From the NCBI RefSeq assembly GCF_013388945.1, contig NZ_JACAEH010000004.1, positions 363,754 through 427,753 on the forward strand: a DNA stretch of 64,000 nt, read 5' to 3'. The translations under genes were made by a program, and so were the position numbers. Origin of the DNA: Nitrososphaera sp. (lineage in GTDB: Archaea > Thermoproteota > Nitrososphaeria > Nitrososphaerales > Nitrososphaeraceae). Position 1 is the stretch's first letter; every line of letters begins with the position of its first letter. The notes under the pieces are model-generated. The model was not told the DNA's origin. It worked only from the letters and a program-made list of their open reading frames with translations, and searched no databases. Of this stretch, positions 40,423 through 49,166 are shown piece by piece.

Positions 40423-41018
40423 CACATCGCGCCTTTGGTGCTTGGGACTCCCTTCCTCTTCGTGTCCGCGCCACATGCGGCCCTGAGCGCAAGCGCCAGC
40501 GCCTTGAGCGCGGCCTCGACCTTGTGGTGGTCGTTCTCGCCGTACTGCACGACCATGTGCGTGCACGCGTTCAGGTTCTGCAAAAGAGACCGTACAAAGT
40601 GTTCAAGATCCTCGCGCGGCATGCCCTCTATGCTCGACCTTTCCAATTTCAATTCCACCTTCTGGTACTGGCGCTTTACCAGATCAATGGCGACATAGGC
40701 AAGCGACTCGTCCATCGGCACCATCGCGCTTCCAAACCGCACTATTCCTGCCCTTGCCCCGAGCGCCTTGTCTATTGCCTGCGCAAGCGCTATTGCGACG
40801 TCTTCTGCCAGGTGGTGCACAATCCCATCGTTTGACTTGCCTGAAAGCGTGATGTCTATCATCGAGTGCTTGCCAATCGACGTAATGAGGTGGTCGATAA
40901 ACGGCAGGCCGGTCTTTACTTTTGCGTTGCCGGCACCGTCGATGTTTACCTGCACGGTGACTGCAGTCTCTTTCGTGACCCGCTCGAGTTTTGCCCTTCT
41001 AGCAGAAGCCAAGTACAA
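40422..41018 (-). CDS. hisB: Imidazoleglycerol-phosphate dehydratase
   Basis: KTGLPFIDHLITSIGKHSMID, HHLAEDVAIALAQA. Confidence 0.95.
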   Translation of the reverse strand: MYLASARRAKLERVTKETAVTVQVNIDGAGNAKVKTGLPFIDHLITSIGKHSMIDITLSGKSNDGIVHHLAEDVAIALAQAIDKALGARAGIVRFGSAMVPMDESLAYVAIDLVKRQYQKVELKLERSSIEGMPREDLEHFVRSLLQNLNACTHMVVQYGENDHHKVEAALKALALALRAACGADTKRKGVPSTKGAM

Positions 41019-41028
41019 TTCAAGCCCC

Positions 41029-41961
41029 CTATACTTTATTTAACAGTAATGGCAGCGAGTTGACGCTCTTTGTCACCGCGTCGGCGCCCTGCTCCCTGAA
41101 CTGCCTCAGGGTCTTTGCAGGCTGGGGGCTCAGGCCGTACACGCCCACAAACGCGATGTCAAAGCCTCCTTCTTTCTGGGCCCGCCTTGCCATCATCATG
41201 TCCTCCGCAGAGTCGCCGGCATAAACCGCGCTTTTTGCGCCCATGACCTGCATCGCCTTTTTGATTGCGTAAGGGTTTGGCTTGGCGTGCTCCCTTGCCT
41301 CGTCTTCTAAAAACACGCAGGCAGGCAGGTTGAAGTATTTCATGACAGGCGCAAGCGAGTATTCTGCTGCAAGCCTGCTCCTTCCAGAAACAATGGCAAG
41401 GTTGCCGGAGAACCGATCGTGGAGGCGCTTCATCGTTTCCTTCTTGACCGCAATCCTGTCGTTTGCTATAAACGGCCTTTTGACTTTGCAGTACTTTGGC
41501 TCAAGGCCGTTCTGCTTCTTGAAAAGCTCGGGCCCGTAAAACAGCTCGTCAAACACCCTGCCGATGTAGCTGTCCTTTACCGGCGCAGGGTATACCAAAT
41601 CTTGCCTGTGCTTTTCAATGCCGTACTCTGAGAGGAACTTTTCTACTGCTACGATGCCGGTGTCGTCGGCGTTTTCTGCGACTTTGAACAGGAACTTTCT
41701 CATCGCAGGCGTTTTCTGCGGGTTTGCCATCGCCGCCAGCGCTATCGCATAGCTCGTGTCGGTGTCGTTGTTGAATCCGCCTCCCTGCCGAAAGCGCAGT
41801 ATCAGCTGGTCGGTGACAAGCCCACTGTATTTTCTGCCCGCCTTTTGCTCGAGCACAAACTCGACTGTCTTTTTTATCGCCTCGTTGTACGACCTGCGTA
41901 TGTCGACGAGCACGCCGTCGATGTCAAACAGCGCGCAGTCCATCATACCGATTCCACGCAT
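41029..41961 (-). CDS. HAD-superfamily hydrolase (candidate histidinol-phosphate phosphatase)
   Basis: CALFDIDGVLVD, AIVSGRSR, GDSAEDMMMARRA; embedded between hisC and hisB. Confidence 0.8.
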   Translation of the reverse strand: MRGIGMMDCALFDIDGVLVDIRRSYNEAIKKTVEFVLEQKAGRKYSGLVTDQLILRFRQGGGFNNDTDTSYAIALAAMANPQKTPAMRKFLFKVAENADDTGIVAVEKFLSEYGIEKHRQDLVYPAPVKDSYIGRVFDELFYGPELFKKQNGLEPKYCKVKRPFIANDRIAVKKETMKRLHDRFSGNLAIVSGRSRLAAEYSLAPVMKYFNLPACVFLEDEAREHAKPNPYAIKKAMQVMGAKSAVYAGDSAEDMMMARRAQKEGGFDIAFVGVYGLSPQPAKTLRQFREQGADAVTKSVNSLPLLLNKV

Positions 41962-43001
41962 TGCAGGAACCTGCTGTTCGTCCTGCGCGTCCCTATGGTC
42001 ACGCGCATGCAGCCTGGGTGGCCGGCGACGTTTCCAAGCAGTTTTACCACTATCTCTTTTTTCGCAAGCGCTTCCGCAATTGCGTGGTACTTCCTGCCGG
42101 CCTCGATGAATAGAAAATTGGCGTCGGAGCGGTACACCTTGATTCCCTTGACCTCAGAGAGCCTCTTTGCCACGCGCTCGCGCTCCCTCCTGACAGCCTC
42201 GATTGTCTTTTTGACGTGCGCCGACCTCTCTAGCACGCTTGCGGCTATTGCAAGCGAGAGCGTGCTCACCGGGTAGGGCGACTGTATCGTGGAATTAAAG
42301 ACGCCTGCCATCCTCTCGTTTGTCACCATGTAGCCCACGCGGGCGCCTGCAAGCCCGAAAGCCTTTGAGAGCGTGCGGAGCACGATGACGTTGTGGCGCC
42401 TTGCCGCAATCTTGGCAAGCGAGTAGCCCGCAAAGTCGGCGTACGCCTCGTCGACCAGCACAAGCGTGTCGTCCAGCTCGTCGATTATGGCCTCGGCAGT
42501 CCTTCTCGGGATCTGGCCGCCGGTGGGGTTGTTTGGCGAGCAAAGGTAGACAAGGTCTGCCCTCCTTGCGCGCTTGACAAACACGGCCGCGTCAAGCTCG
42601 AAATTGGAATCAAGCGGGACCCTGTCTACAAGTATGCCGTGGAGCTCGCACCTGTTTATGAAATACGAAAACGTCGGCACGAAAACTGTGGCCCTGCTGC
42701 CTTTCTGCGCAAGCGTGGTGAGCAGGAGCTCGATTATCTGGTCCGAGCCGCTGCCGACGCTGACGCACTCTTGCGGCACGCCGGCGTACTTTGCAAGCTT
42801 GGCATAGAGCCCTTCAAGCTCGTCTATCGGGTATTCCCGCAGGTCGACGCGCCTTGCCGCCGACTTTGCCACCGCCGTTATGAAATCCTTGTCAAGGGCA
42901 AAGTTCTCGTTAGAGTCTAGCTTTATGGCGCCCTCTATTTTTTCCGGGCGCACGTACCTGTCAAGCTTGGATATCCTTGACAGTTCTCTTGAGAACCTCA
43001 C
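41943..43001 (-). CDS. hisC: Histidinol-phosphate aminotransferase
   Basis: KLDSNENFALD, CSPNNPTGG, VLRTLSKAFGLAGARVGY. Confidence 0.95.
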   Translation of the reverse strand: MRFSRELSRISKLDRYVRPEKIEGAIKLDSNENFALDKDFITAVAKSAARRVDLREYPIDELEGLYAKLAKYAGVPQECVSVGSGSDQIIELLLTTLAQKGSRATVFVPTFSYFINRCELHGILVDRVPLDSNFELDAAVFVKRARRADLVYLCSPNNPTGGQIPRRTAEAIIDELDDTLVLVDEAYADFAGYSLAKIAARRHNVIVLRTLSKAFGLAGARVGYMVTNERMAGVFNSTIQSPYPVSTLSLAIAASVLERSAHVKKTIEAVRRERERVAKRLSEVKGIKVYRSDANFLFIEAGRKYHAIAEALAKKEIVVKLLGNVAGHPGCMRVTIGTRRTNSRFLQCVESV

Positions 43002-44281
43002 CTGCGCTTCCCCCTTGCCTTTACGGCCTCGTAGTGGTTGGGCAGGCCCTCTGCAGTCGCCATCTCTCTCACGGCCTTTTCCACCTTCGCAAGGCCGGCC
43101 TTTGACACCTTTACCCTGTTCACCAGTTTTACAAAGTCAAGCACCGATAGCGACGCTCTTGATTTTGCAAAGCCAAGCGTCGGAAGCACATGATTTGAGC
43201 CAAGCGCATAGTCGCTTGCAGACGACGGGCTGTCGGGTCCGACCAGCACAAGGCCGGCAGACCTGAACTTTTTCGCAACCGTATCGGCCCTCTTGCAAAT
43301 GACTTCAAGGTGCTCGGGCGCAAACTCGTCGGCAAACTCTATGCACGCCTTTTCGTCGGCGCAGACTGCGGCAAAGCCGTTTTCGCCGAGGCTTTTTGCA
43401 ACGATGTCAGACCTTGCTATCTGCGGCAGCATCCTGTCAACTTCAGCCTGAACGCTTGACGCCAGCTTTTGCGACGCGGTGACAAGCCCGCACACCGTAT
43501 CTGGGCTGTGCTCTGCCTGAGAGATGAGGTCTGCGGCCACAAGCCTCGGGTCCGCAGACGCGTCAGCATATATCAAAAGCTCCGTCGGACCGGCCACCAT
43601 GTCGGTGGACGCGACGCTTGCCGCCGCAAGTTTTGCCGCAGTCACGAACATGCCGCCGGGACCCGCTATCTTGCTCACCGGCCTGATGGACTGCGTGCCG
43701 TACGCAAGCGCCGCTATTCCCTGCGCGCCGCCGGCCTTGTAGAATTCGTTCACGCCACAGATGTCTGCAGCGACCAGCGTGAGCGGGTCGATGCTGCCGT
43801 CCCTTGTCGGCGGCGAAATGGCGACAATCCTCCTGACGCCTGCGACTTTGGCCGGCACCGCGCACATGACGACAGTGCTTGGGTAGCGCGCCTTTCCGCC
43901 CGGTATGTAGCAGCCGACGCTTGAGACGGGCGCAAGCGCCCTCTCGATGGCGACGCCCTCTGATCTTACTTTGATTCCGCGCAAGCGTTTTGCGACTGCA
44001 AGCTCGCTCTTTTCAAGGCGCGCCTTCATCAGCTTCAATGCCTTGATCTGCTCTTTTGTCACCTTGCAGTACGCGTCCTTTATCTCCTGTTTTGTTACAG
44101 CAAGCGACTCGAGCCTGACGCCGTCGAATTTTGCAGTGTAGTCGATGACGGCCGCGTCGCCGTGTTCCTGCACGTCGCGCATTATGCCTACTGCCTGTGC
44201 CATCAATTCATTGGAAATGTTAACTGACTTGCGCATCCCTGCAGCGGCTGACGCCGGCTCGGTTACGTCCAGGATCTTCAT
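42998..44281 (-). CDS. hisD: Histidinol dehydrogenase
   Basis: GCYIPGGKARYPSTVVM, AGPGGMFVTAAKL, AGPTELLIYAD. Confidence 0.95.
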   Translation of the reverse strand: MKILDVTEPASAAAGMRKSVNISNELMAQAVGIMRDVQEHGDAAVIDYTAKFDGVRLESLAVTKQEIKDAYCKVTKEQIKALKLMKARLEKSELAVAKRLRGIKVRSEGVAIERALAPVSSVGCYIPGGKARYPSTVVMCAVPAKVAGVRRIVAISPPTRDGSIDPLTLVAADICGVNEFYKAGGAQGIAALAYGTQSIRPVSKIAGPGGMFVTAAKLAAASVASTDMVAGPTELLIYADASADPRLVAADLISQAEHSPDTVCGLVTASQKLASSVQAEVDRMLPQIARSDIVAKSLGENGFAAVCADEKACIEFADEFAPEHLEVICKRADTVAKKFRSAGLVLVGPDSPSSASDYALGSNHVLPTLGFAKSRASLSVLDFVKLVNRVKVSKAGLAKVEKAVREMATAEGLPNHYEAVKARGKRR

Positions 44282-45255
44282 GAGTAGCCGTCCAGGTTTA
44301 CCTCGTCAAGCGGCAGTATCTGCCTTGGCTCGAGCACGACTATGCCCTGCGCCAGCTTTCTCATCTTGGGGACTATCTTGATGAACTCGCGCTTGTCGAT
44401 TACCGTGTTGACTCCAAACCAGCCCTCCTCGGAAAGCGGGCTCACAGTCGGCCTCTTTAAGGCCGGCAATGATTTGAGGAGCTTGTCGAGGTTCTCCTTC
44501 CTGACATTGACAAACAGGTGCAGCTTTTTCCTGCCCTCCACCACGCCTTTGAGCAGCGCGACCATGTCGGCTATCTTTTCGCGCTTTGCCGCGTCCTTTA
44601 GCGACTTTTTGTTTGCGACAAAGACTGCCGTCGACGTCGCTACCGTGTCGATTATCTTCAGGTTGTTCTGCGCCAGCGTCGTTCCTGTCTCGGTGATGTC
44701 GAAAATCGCGTCAACGTCTTCAGGAGGCTTTGCCTCAGTCGCGCCAAACGAGAGGAATATCTCGACCTTCTTGTTGTCGCCCACGCGAAGCCACGGCGTT
44801 ATTATGGTCGGGTCAGAGTCGCCGTAGTGCTTTTTGTACGCCTTGGTTGCCTTGATGTACGCCGACGTGGTCGTCAGGTACTCTGCAGAAAAGCGGAGCG
44901 TCTTTTTCTTTTTAGCAAAATCGTCAATCAGAGCGTCCAAGCTGTCGTAGGGAAAGCTGTTCGGAATCGCTATCACCTGGTTGACCCTGCCGATCTCAAG
45001 GTCGAGCAGGACCTCGACGTCTGCCTTTGCCTCCTTTATCCAGTCCCTACCTGTTATGCCAACGTCGTAGAACCCCTCCTGCACGTATGTCGGTATTTCC
45101 TGCGGCCTGAGGATCTTGGTCTCTATCTCGGGGTCGGACAGCTTGACCCTGTAGGTGCGCCCACGGCCGCTTACCGTCTGGTAAGCCTGCTCGAGGAGCT
45201 TGAACGTGACTTCCTCTATGCTACCCTTTGGAACCGCAAATTTCACAGTGGGCAT
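44278..45255 (-). CDS. hisG: ATP phosphoribosyltransferase (long form)
   Basis: VKFAVPKGSIEEVTFKLLEQA, DVGITGRDWI, DIVDTGTT-like DITETGTTLAQNNL, C-terminal regulatory domain. Confidence 0.92.
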   Translation of the reverse strand: MPTVKFAVPKGSIEEVTFKLLEQAYQTVSGRGRTYRVKLSDPEIETKILRPQEIPTYVQEGFYDVGITGRDWIKEAKADVEVLLDLEIGRVNQVIAIPNSFPYDSLDALIDDFAKKKKTLRFSAEYLTTTSAYIKATKAYKKHYGDSDPTIITPWLRVGDNKKVEIFLSFGATEAKPPEDVDAIFDITETGTTLAQNNLKIIDTVATSTAVFVANKKSLKDAAKREKIADMVALLKGVVEGRKKLHLFVNVRKENLDKLLKSLPALKRPTVSPLSEEGWFGVNTVIDKREFIKIVPKMRKLAQGIVVLEPRQILPLDEVNLDGYS

Positions 45256-45372
45256 TGGCAGATGCTCAAATCGGTCTATCGGATATATATCTTGTAGTAG
45301 GTTGTTGAGGCGGCATTAAGACTGTATTTGCGGCAAGTCAGCATTCTGTCAGCAAGCCTTTCCAGTGGAAAT

Positions 45373-45420
45373 ATGGTGCATTGTGCACCATTTTAAGCAC
45401 GAAAAAATGGTGCAATTTTT
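45373..45420 (-). promoter_or_regulatory. Three-half-site hairpin/palindrome element, copy 2 (between the HMGR gene and hisG)
   Basis: Minus strand: CAAAAATTGCACCAT-TTTTTCGTGCTTAAA-ATGGTGCA-CAA-TGCACCAT; same spacings as copy 1. Confidence 0.6.
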
Positions 45421-45462
45421 GTGATTATCCCAAGTTGCCTCATCCAACGCTTGTCATAGCGC

Positions 45463-46593
45463 CTATTTGCCGAATTTCCGGGCGTGCAGCCTCATGTGGC
45501 CGGCCTGGATGCCCTCTGCAGAGAGCGCCCTTATTGCTGCCAGGTTCTGGGCAAGGCCTGCTGCCGCCATTGCCATCGCAAGCTCCTGCGCGCTCTTCAC
45601 GCTCATTATCTTCAGTGCAACCTTGGCAGTCGGGTTGACGTTTGCAACGCCGCCGACGATACCTACCGCCAACGGCAATTCGATCTCGCCGGCAAGGTCG
45701 CCTTCCTTTGTGCGCCACCATCTTGTCAGAGAACGGTAGGTGCCGTCGCGTGCAGCGTAGGCGTGCGCGCCTGCTTCGATTGCGCGAAAGTCCTGTCCTG
45801 TTGCCAGTGCAACGGCATCGATGCCGTTCATCACGCCCTTGTTGTGCGTTACTGCGCGGTACACGTCGGAATGCGCAAGCGCGTACGCGTACAGGATGCG
45901 CTTTACGATTTTGCTTCCTCCAAGCTCGCCCTTGTCAAACACGGCCTTGCAGCGCACCATCCTCTTTGTCGCATAGTTTGAGAGAATCTTCAGCACCACC
46001 TCGCCGCCCGTTATCTCGGCAATCTTTGGCGCTATTGCCTCGCACATCGTGTTCACCGCGTTTGCGCCCATCGCGTCCTTGGCGTCTATCGTCAATTCAA
46101 CAACAAGCATCCGGCCCATCCTGTTCCTGCTAGCGTCGCGCACTTCACGCGCGCCCAGGCCGATGGCAGCAACTGACTTGCTCTTTGCGTTTGCTATCGC
46201 AAGGATCTCCTTCTTTTTGGCAAGCACCTTTCGTCTTGCGCCGGCGACGTTTTTTACCGAAACGACCTGCACCTGGCCTATCATCAATGATCTGTCTGCC
46301 TTTGCGGTAAATCCGCCCTTTGCCCTTGCAATCTTGGCCGCCTTGCTTGCAGCCGCTATCACGGACGGCTCCTCTATCGCCATCGGCACAAGGCGCTCAA
46401 CGCCGTTTATCACGAAATTGGTCGCAATCCCGAGCGGGACGGACATGATTCCGACCGCGTTTTCGACCATCCTGTCCGCGCTCTCAAATGCCAAGGGCGC
46501 GCCAAGCGACGCCTTCTCCTCCTCGGAAAGCCCGACCGCGTTTTTGATAAAGTCGAGGCGCTCGTCCCTGACCATCTCGTAGAACTTTTTCAT
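45463..46593 (-). CDS. Hydroxymethylglutaryl-CoA reductase, class II-like
   Basis: ENAVGIMSVPLGIATNFVINGVERLVPMAIEEPSVIAAAS. Confidence 0.85.
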   Translation of the reverse strand: MKKFYEMVRDERLDFIKNAVGLSEEEKASLGAPLAFESADRMVENAVGIMSVPLGIATNFVINGVERLVPMAIEEPSVIAAASKAAKIARAKGGFTAKADRSLMIGQVQVVSVKNVAGARRKVLAKKKEILAIANAKSKSVAAIGLGAREVRDASRNRMGRMLVVELTIDAKDAMGANAVNTMCEAIAPKIAEITGGEVVLKILSNYATKRMVRCKAVFDKGELGGSKIVKRILYAYALAHSDVYRAVTHNKGVMNGIDAVALATGQDFRAIEAGAHAYAARDGTYRSLTRWWRTKEGDLAGEIELPLAVGIVGGVANVNPTAKVALKIMSVKSAQELAMAMAAAGLAQNLAAIRALSAEGIQAGHMRLHARKFGK

Positions 46594-46602
46594 CCAGAGA
46601 AG

Positions 46603-47730
46603 CTAGGGGGAGGTTATCTTTAAAATCTTGTCATCGCCCTGCTCCGGGATCGCCCTGCCGTCCCGGTTTGACGTGAGCACGTAAAGCGAGCCGTCGGGCG
46701 CCTCTGCGACGTCGCGTATCCTGCCAAAGCTGGTCAGTATGTTGTTGCTCTCGCCAGTCTCTAGGTCTATCTGGCGCACGTGCGCGCCCTTGAGCGACGC
46801 CATCAATATGTCGCCCTTATATCCCAGTTCGTCGGAAGTTGGGATCACTATGCCGCCGGGAGCAAGGGCGGGGCTGAAGCACCGGACCGGCTTTTCGAAG
46901 CGCACTGCATCGCACTCTTCCACCGGCCAGCCATAGTTTTCGCCCGGCTTGATGAGATTTATCTCGTCGTTGCCGCTCTCGCCGTGCTCGCTTGCGTACA
47001 TTGCGCCCGTGTCCGGGTCCCACGCAAGCCCCTGCACGTTTCTGTGGCCGTAGCTGTAGACAGGCGAGCCGGGGAACGGGTTGTCGTCCGGGATAGTGCC
47101 GTCGTCGTTTATCCTCAGTATCTTACCTGCCAGCGAGTTTGCGTTCTGGGCAAGCTCGGGCTGCCTTGCGTCGCCGGTTGCGACGTACAGCTTGCCGTCG
47201 GGGCCGAACTTTATCCGCCCTCCGTCGTTTCGGTCTGCGGCAGGTATGCCGTCAAGGATGGTTGCAGAGTCGATTATCTTGTCGTCGCGCTCTGTCAGCA
47301 TCACCACCTTGTTGAACACGCCTGTCGAGTTGGCATAAGTGTGGTAGATGTACAGCCTGTGGTTTTCTGCAAAGTCGGGGTGCAGCGCAAGCCCGAGAAG
47401 GCCGGACTCTGTCCTCTGCTCGACGTTGATGTAGGCTGCAGGCTCTGCTAGCAGCGTGCCGTTTTCTATTATCCTTATCCTGCCGGCCCTCTCTGTGAAA
47501 AAGACCCGCCCGTCGTCTGCAAAGTCGACAGCCCAGGGCACTTCCAGGTCCTGCGCTATGACCTGTATGCCAGACGAAATGCCTGTATTGTTCTGGCCAG
47601 TGGTGGGCTCTGGCAATGGAATAGTCGTCCCGCCGGGCGAATACATTATCGTGACTATGGTCGCTATTATCACCGCTGCGCCGGCGACAAGGGCAAGCCG
47701 GCGGTCTCTCTCCATCAGGAAGGCTTGCAA
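46603..47730 (-). CDS. PQQ-dependent sugar (glucose/sorbosone) dehydrogenase family protein
   Basis: DLEVPWAVDFADDGRVFFTERAGRIRI, YGHRNVQGLAWDPDTGAMYASEHGESGNDEIN. Confidence 0.9.
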   Translation of the reverse strand: MQAFLMERDRRLALVAGAAVIIATIVTIMYSPGGTTIPLPEPTTGQNNTGISSGIQVIAQDLEVPWAVDFADDGRVFFTERAGRIRIIENGTLLAEPAAYINVEQRTESGLLGLALHPDFAENHRLYIYHTYANSTGVFNKVVMLTERDDKIIDSATILDGIPAADRNDGGRIKFGPDGKLYVATGDARQPELAQNANSLAGKILRINDDGTIPDDNPFPGSPVYSYGHRNVQGLAWDPDTGAMYASEHGESGNDEINLIKPGENYGWPVEECDAVRFEKPVRCFSPALAPGGIVIPTSDELGYKGDILMASLKGAHVRQIDLETGESNNILTSFGRIRDVAEAPDGSLYVLTSNRDGRAIPEQGDDKILKITSP

Positions 47731-47772
47731 AAGAGAAGGCTTAAAATGTAATCCCCGGCCACGCTAAAGGCA

Positions 47773-48873
47773 ATGAAGGTCTCTGAAATCATGGTTACAG
47801 ACGTTGCCAAGCTGACAGCCGAGGACACCGTTGCAAAGGCCCTTGCCCTCATGGTGGACCGCTCCATCCACCAAGTCCCGGTCGTAGACGAGTCAGGCGC
47901 CTATTCAGGCATGATATTTGCCAAGCAGTTCCTTGCTTCCAGCGCACAGCCAGCCTCAAAGCTGAAAAGCTTTGTGACAAGCACCACGTCGCTCTCGCCT
48001 GACCAGGAAGTTGAGGACGCGGCAAAGACGATCCTTGGGACCGGGAGCAGGGCGCTTCCCGTGGTGCAGGACGGGAAACTGGCAGGGATGCTGAGCGAGA
48101 CTGACATCGCCCAGACCGCGGATTTCGGCCACGCAATCGTCGACGAGGTGATGACGGGCGCAATCGTGATTGAAGAGGACACGCCGCTTGCAGACGCGGT
48201 ATCGAAAATGAGGCGCTACAACATATCGCGCCTGCCGGTGATAAGCAAGGCCGGCGTGATACGCGGGATTTTGAGCATCCTTGACGCCGCAGGAATAATG
48301 GCGGCGCCTACAGAGCGCACCAGCAAGTCTGCGGCCATATCTGGCGGCAGGTCGAAGGTGAAAGGAGAGGTCAAGGTAAAGGACATCATGCGCCGGGCAA
48401 TTTCAGTCGAGCGGGGCACAAAGCTGAACGAGCTGTCAGACTACTTCAAGAAGAACGAGGAGCTTGTAGTCGTTGGCGACGGCAGGCCTATTGGAGTTGT
48501 AACGCCAAAGGACGCGCTTGAACTTGTATTGCCAAAGAAGGGCGAGATTGCCATCCACATCGCGCACATGGGCGACGAGGACGACAGGCGCGACATCGAG
48601 GATCATCTGACAAAATTCGTGAAAAAGATCCAGGGCCAGATCCGCGATTTGCAGAACGTCGTCGTGTACGCGGACAAGCACAGGACACGGAAATATTCCG
48701 TGCGGTGCAGGCTGATAACCGGCAAGGGCGTGATAAACGCGCACGCAGTGGGCTTTGACCCGATAAGCGCGGTGAAGGAGCTGATACGCAAGCTGGACAG
48801 GCAGGTCAAGGCCGAGCACACGCAGAAGGTCAAGCAGAGAAAGAAGCAGCGCGGGACGCCAAGAAGAGGATAG
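47773..48873 (+). CDS. CBS-domain protein (multiple CBS pairs)
   Basis: MKVSEIMVTDVAKLTAEDTVAKAL repeats, C-terminal basic tail. Confidence 0.85.
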   Translation: MKVSEIMVTDVAKLTAEDTVAKALALMVDRSIHQVPVVDESGAYSGMIFAKQFLASSAQPASKLKSFVTSTTSLSPDQEVEDAAKTILGTGSRALPVVQDGKLAGMLSETDIAQTADFGHAIVDEVMTGAIVIEEDTPLADAVSKMRRYNISRLPVISKAGVIRGILSILDAAGIMAAPTERTSKSAAISGGRSKVKGEVKVKDIMRRAISVERGTKLNELSDYFKKNEELVVVGDGRPIGVVTPKDALELVLPKKGEIAIHIAHMGDEDDRRDIEDHLTKFVKKIQGQIRDLQNVVVYADKHRTRKYSVRCRLITGKGVINAHAVGFDPISAVKELIRKLDRQVKAEHTQKVKQRKKQRGTPRRG

Positions 48874-48874
48874 G

Positions 48875-48994
48875 CGCGGACGAGGAGATTTGAACTCCTG
48901 ATCGCCCGAGGGCGAATCGGCTGTCCGGCAATGACTCGACTCAAGGCCGACGCATTACTGTGTCTCGCGTGAGAGACCACTCTGCCACGTCCGC
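48875..48994 (-). tRNA. tRNA-Ser(UGA) with two predicted introns
   Basis: Acceptor GCGGACG/CGTCCGC, T-arm AGGAG-TTCAAAT-CTCCT, long variable arm TCGCCCTCGGGCGA, anticodon stem TCGGC/GCCGA with 24-nt loop, 19-nt excess in D-loop; 120 nt = 84-nt class II tRNA + 19 + 17. Confidence 0.85.
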
Positions 48995-49166
48995 GCAAGT
49001 GGGTTTTCTTGCTGCCTTACTATTATACGTTAATGGGAGTTGGTATCGACCTAAGCGCCTGACATTCATCCGATAGATTTGTCACCGAAACGAGCTTGGT
49101 ATGGACATTGCGATTCTTACAAAGGGATCCGGCAATGGTTAAATTGTTCATAATTGTGTTAATGAT

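Noticed and set aside
45300-45313. 14-mer ggttgttgaggcgg shared with 63044-63057
   Set aside because: A shared 14-mer is expected by chance in 64 kb, and there is no positional or structural conservation around it.
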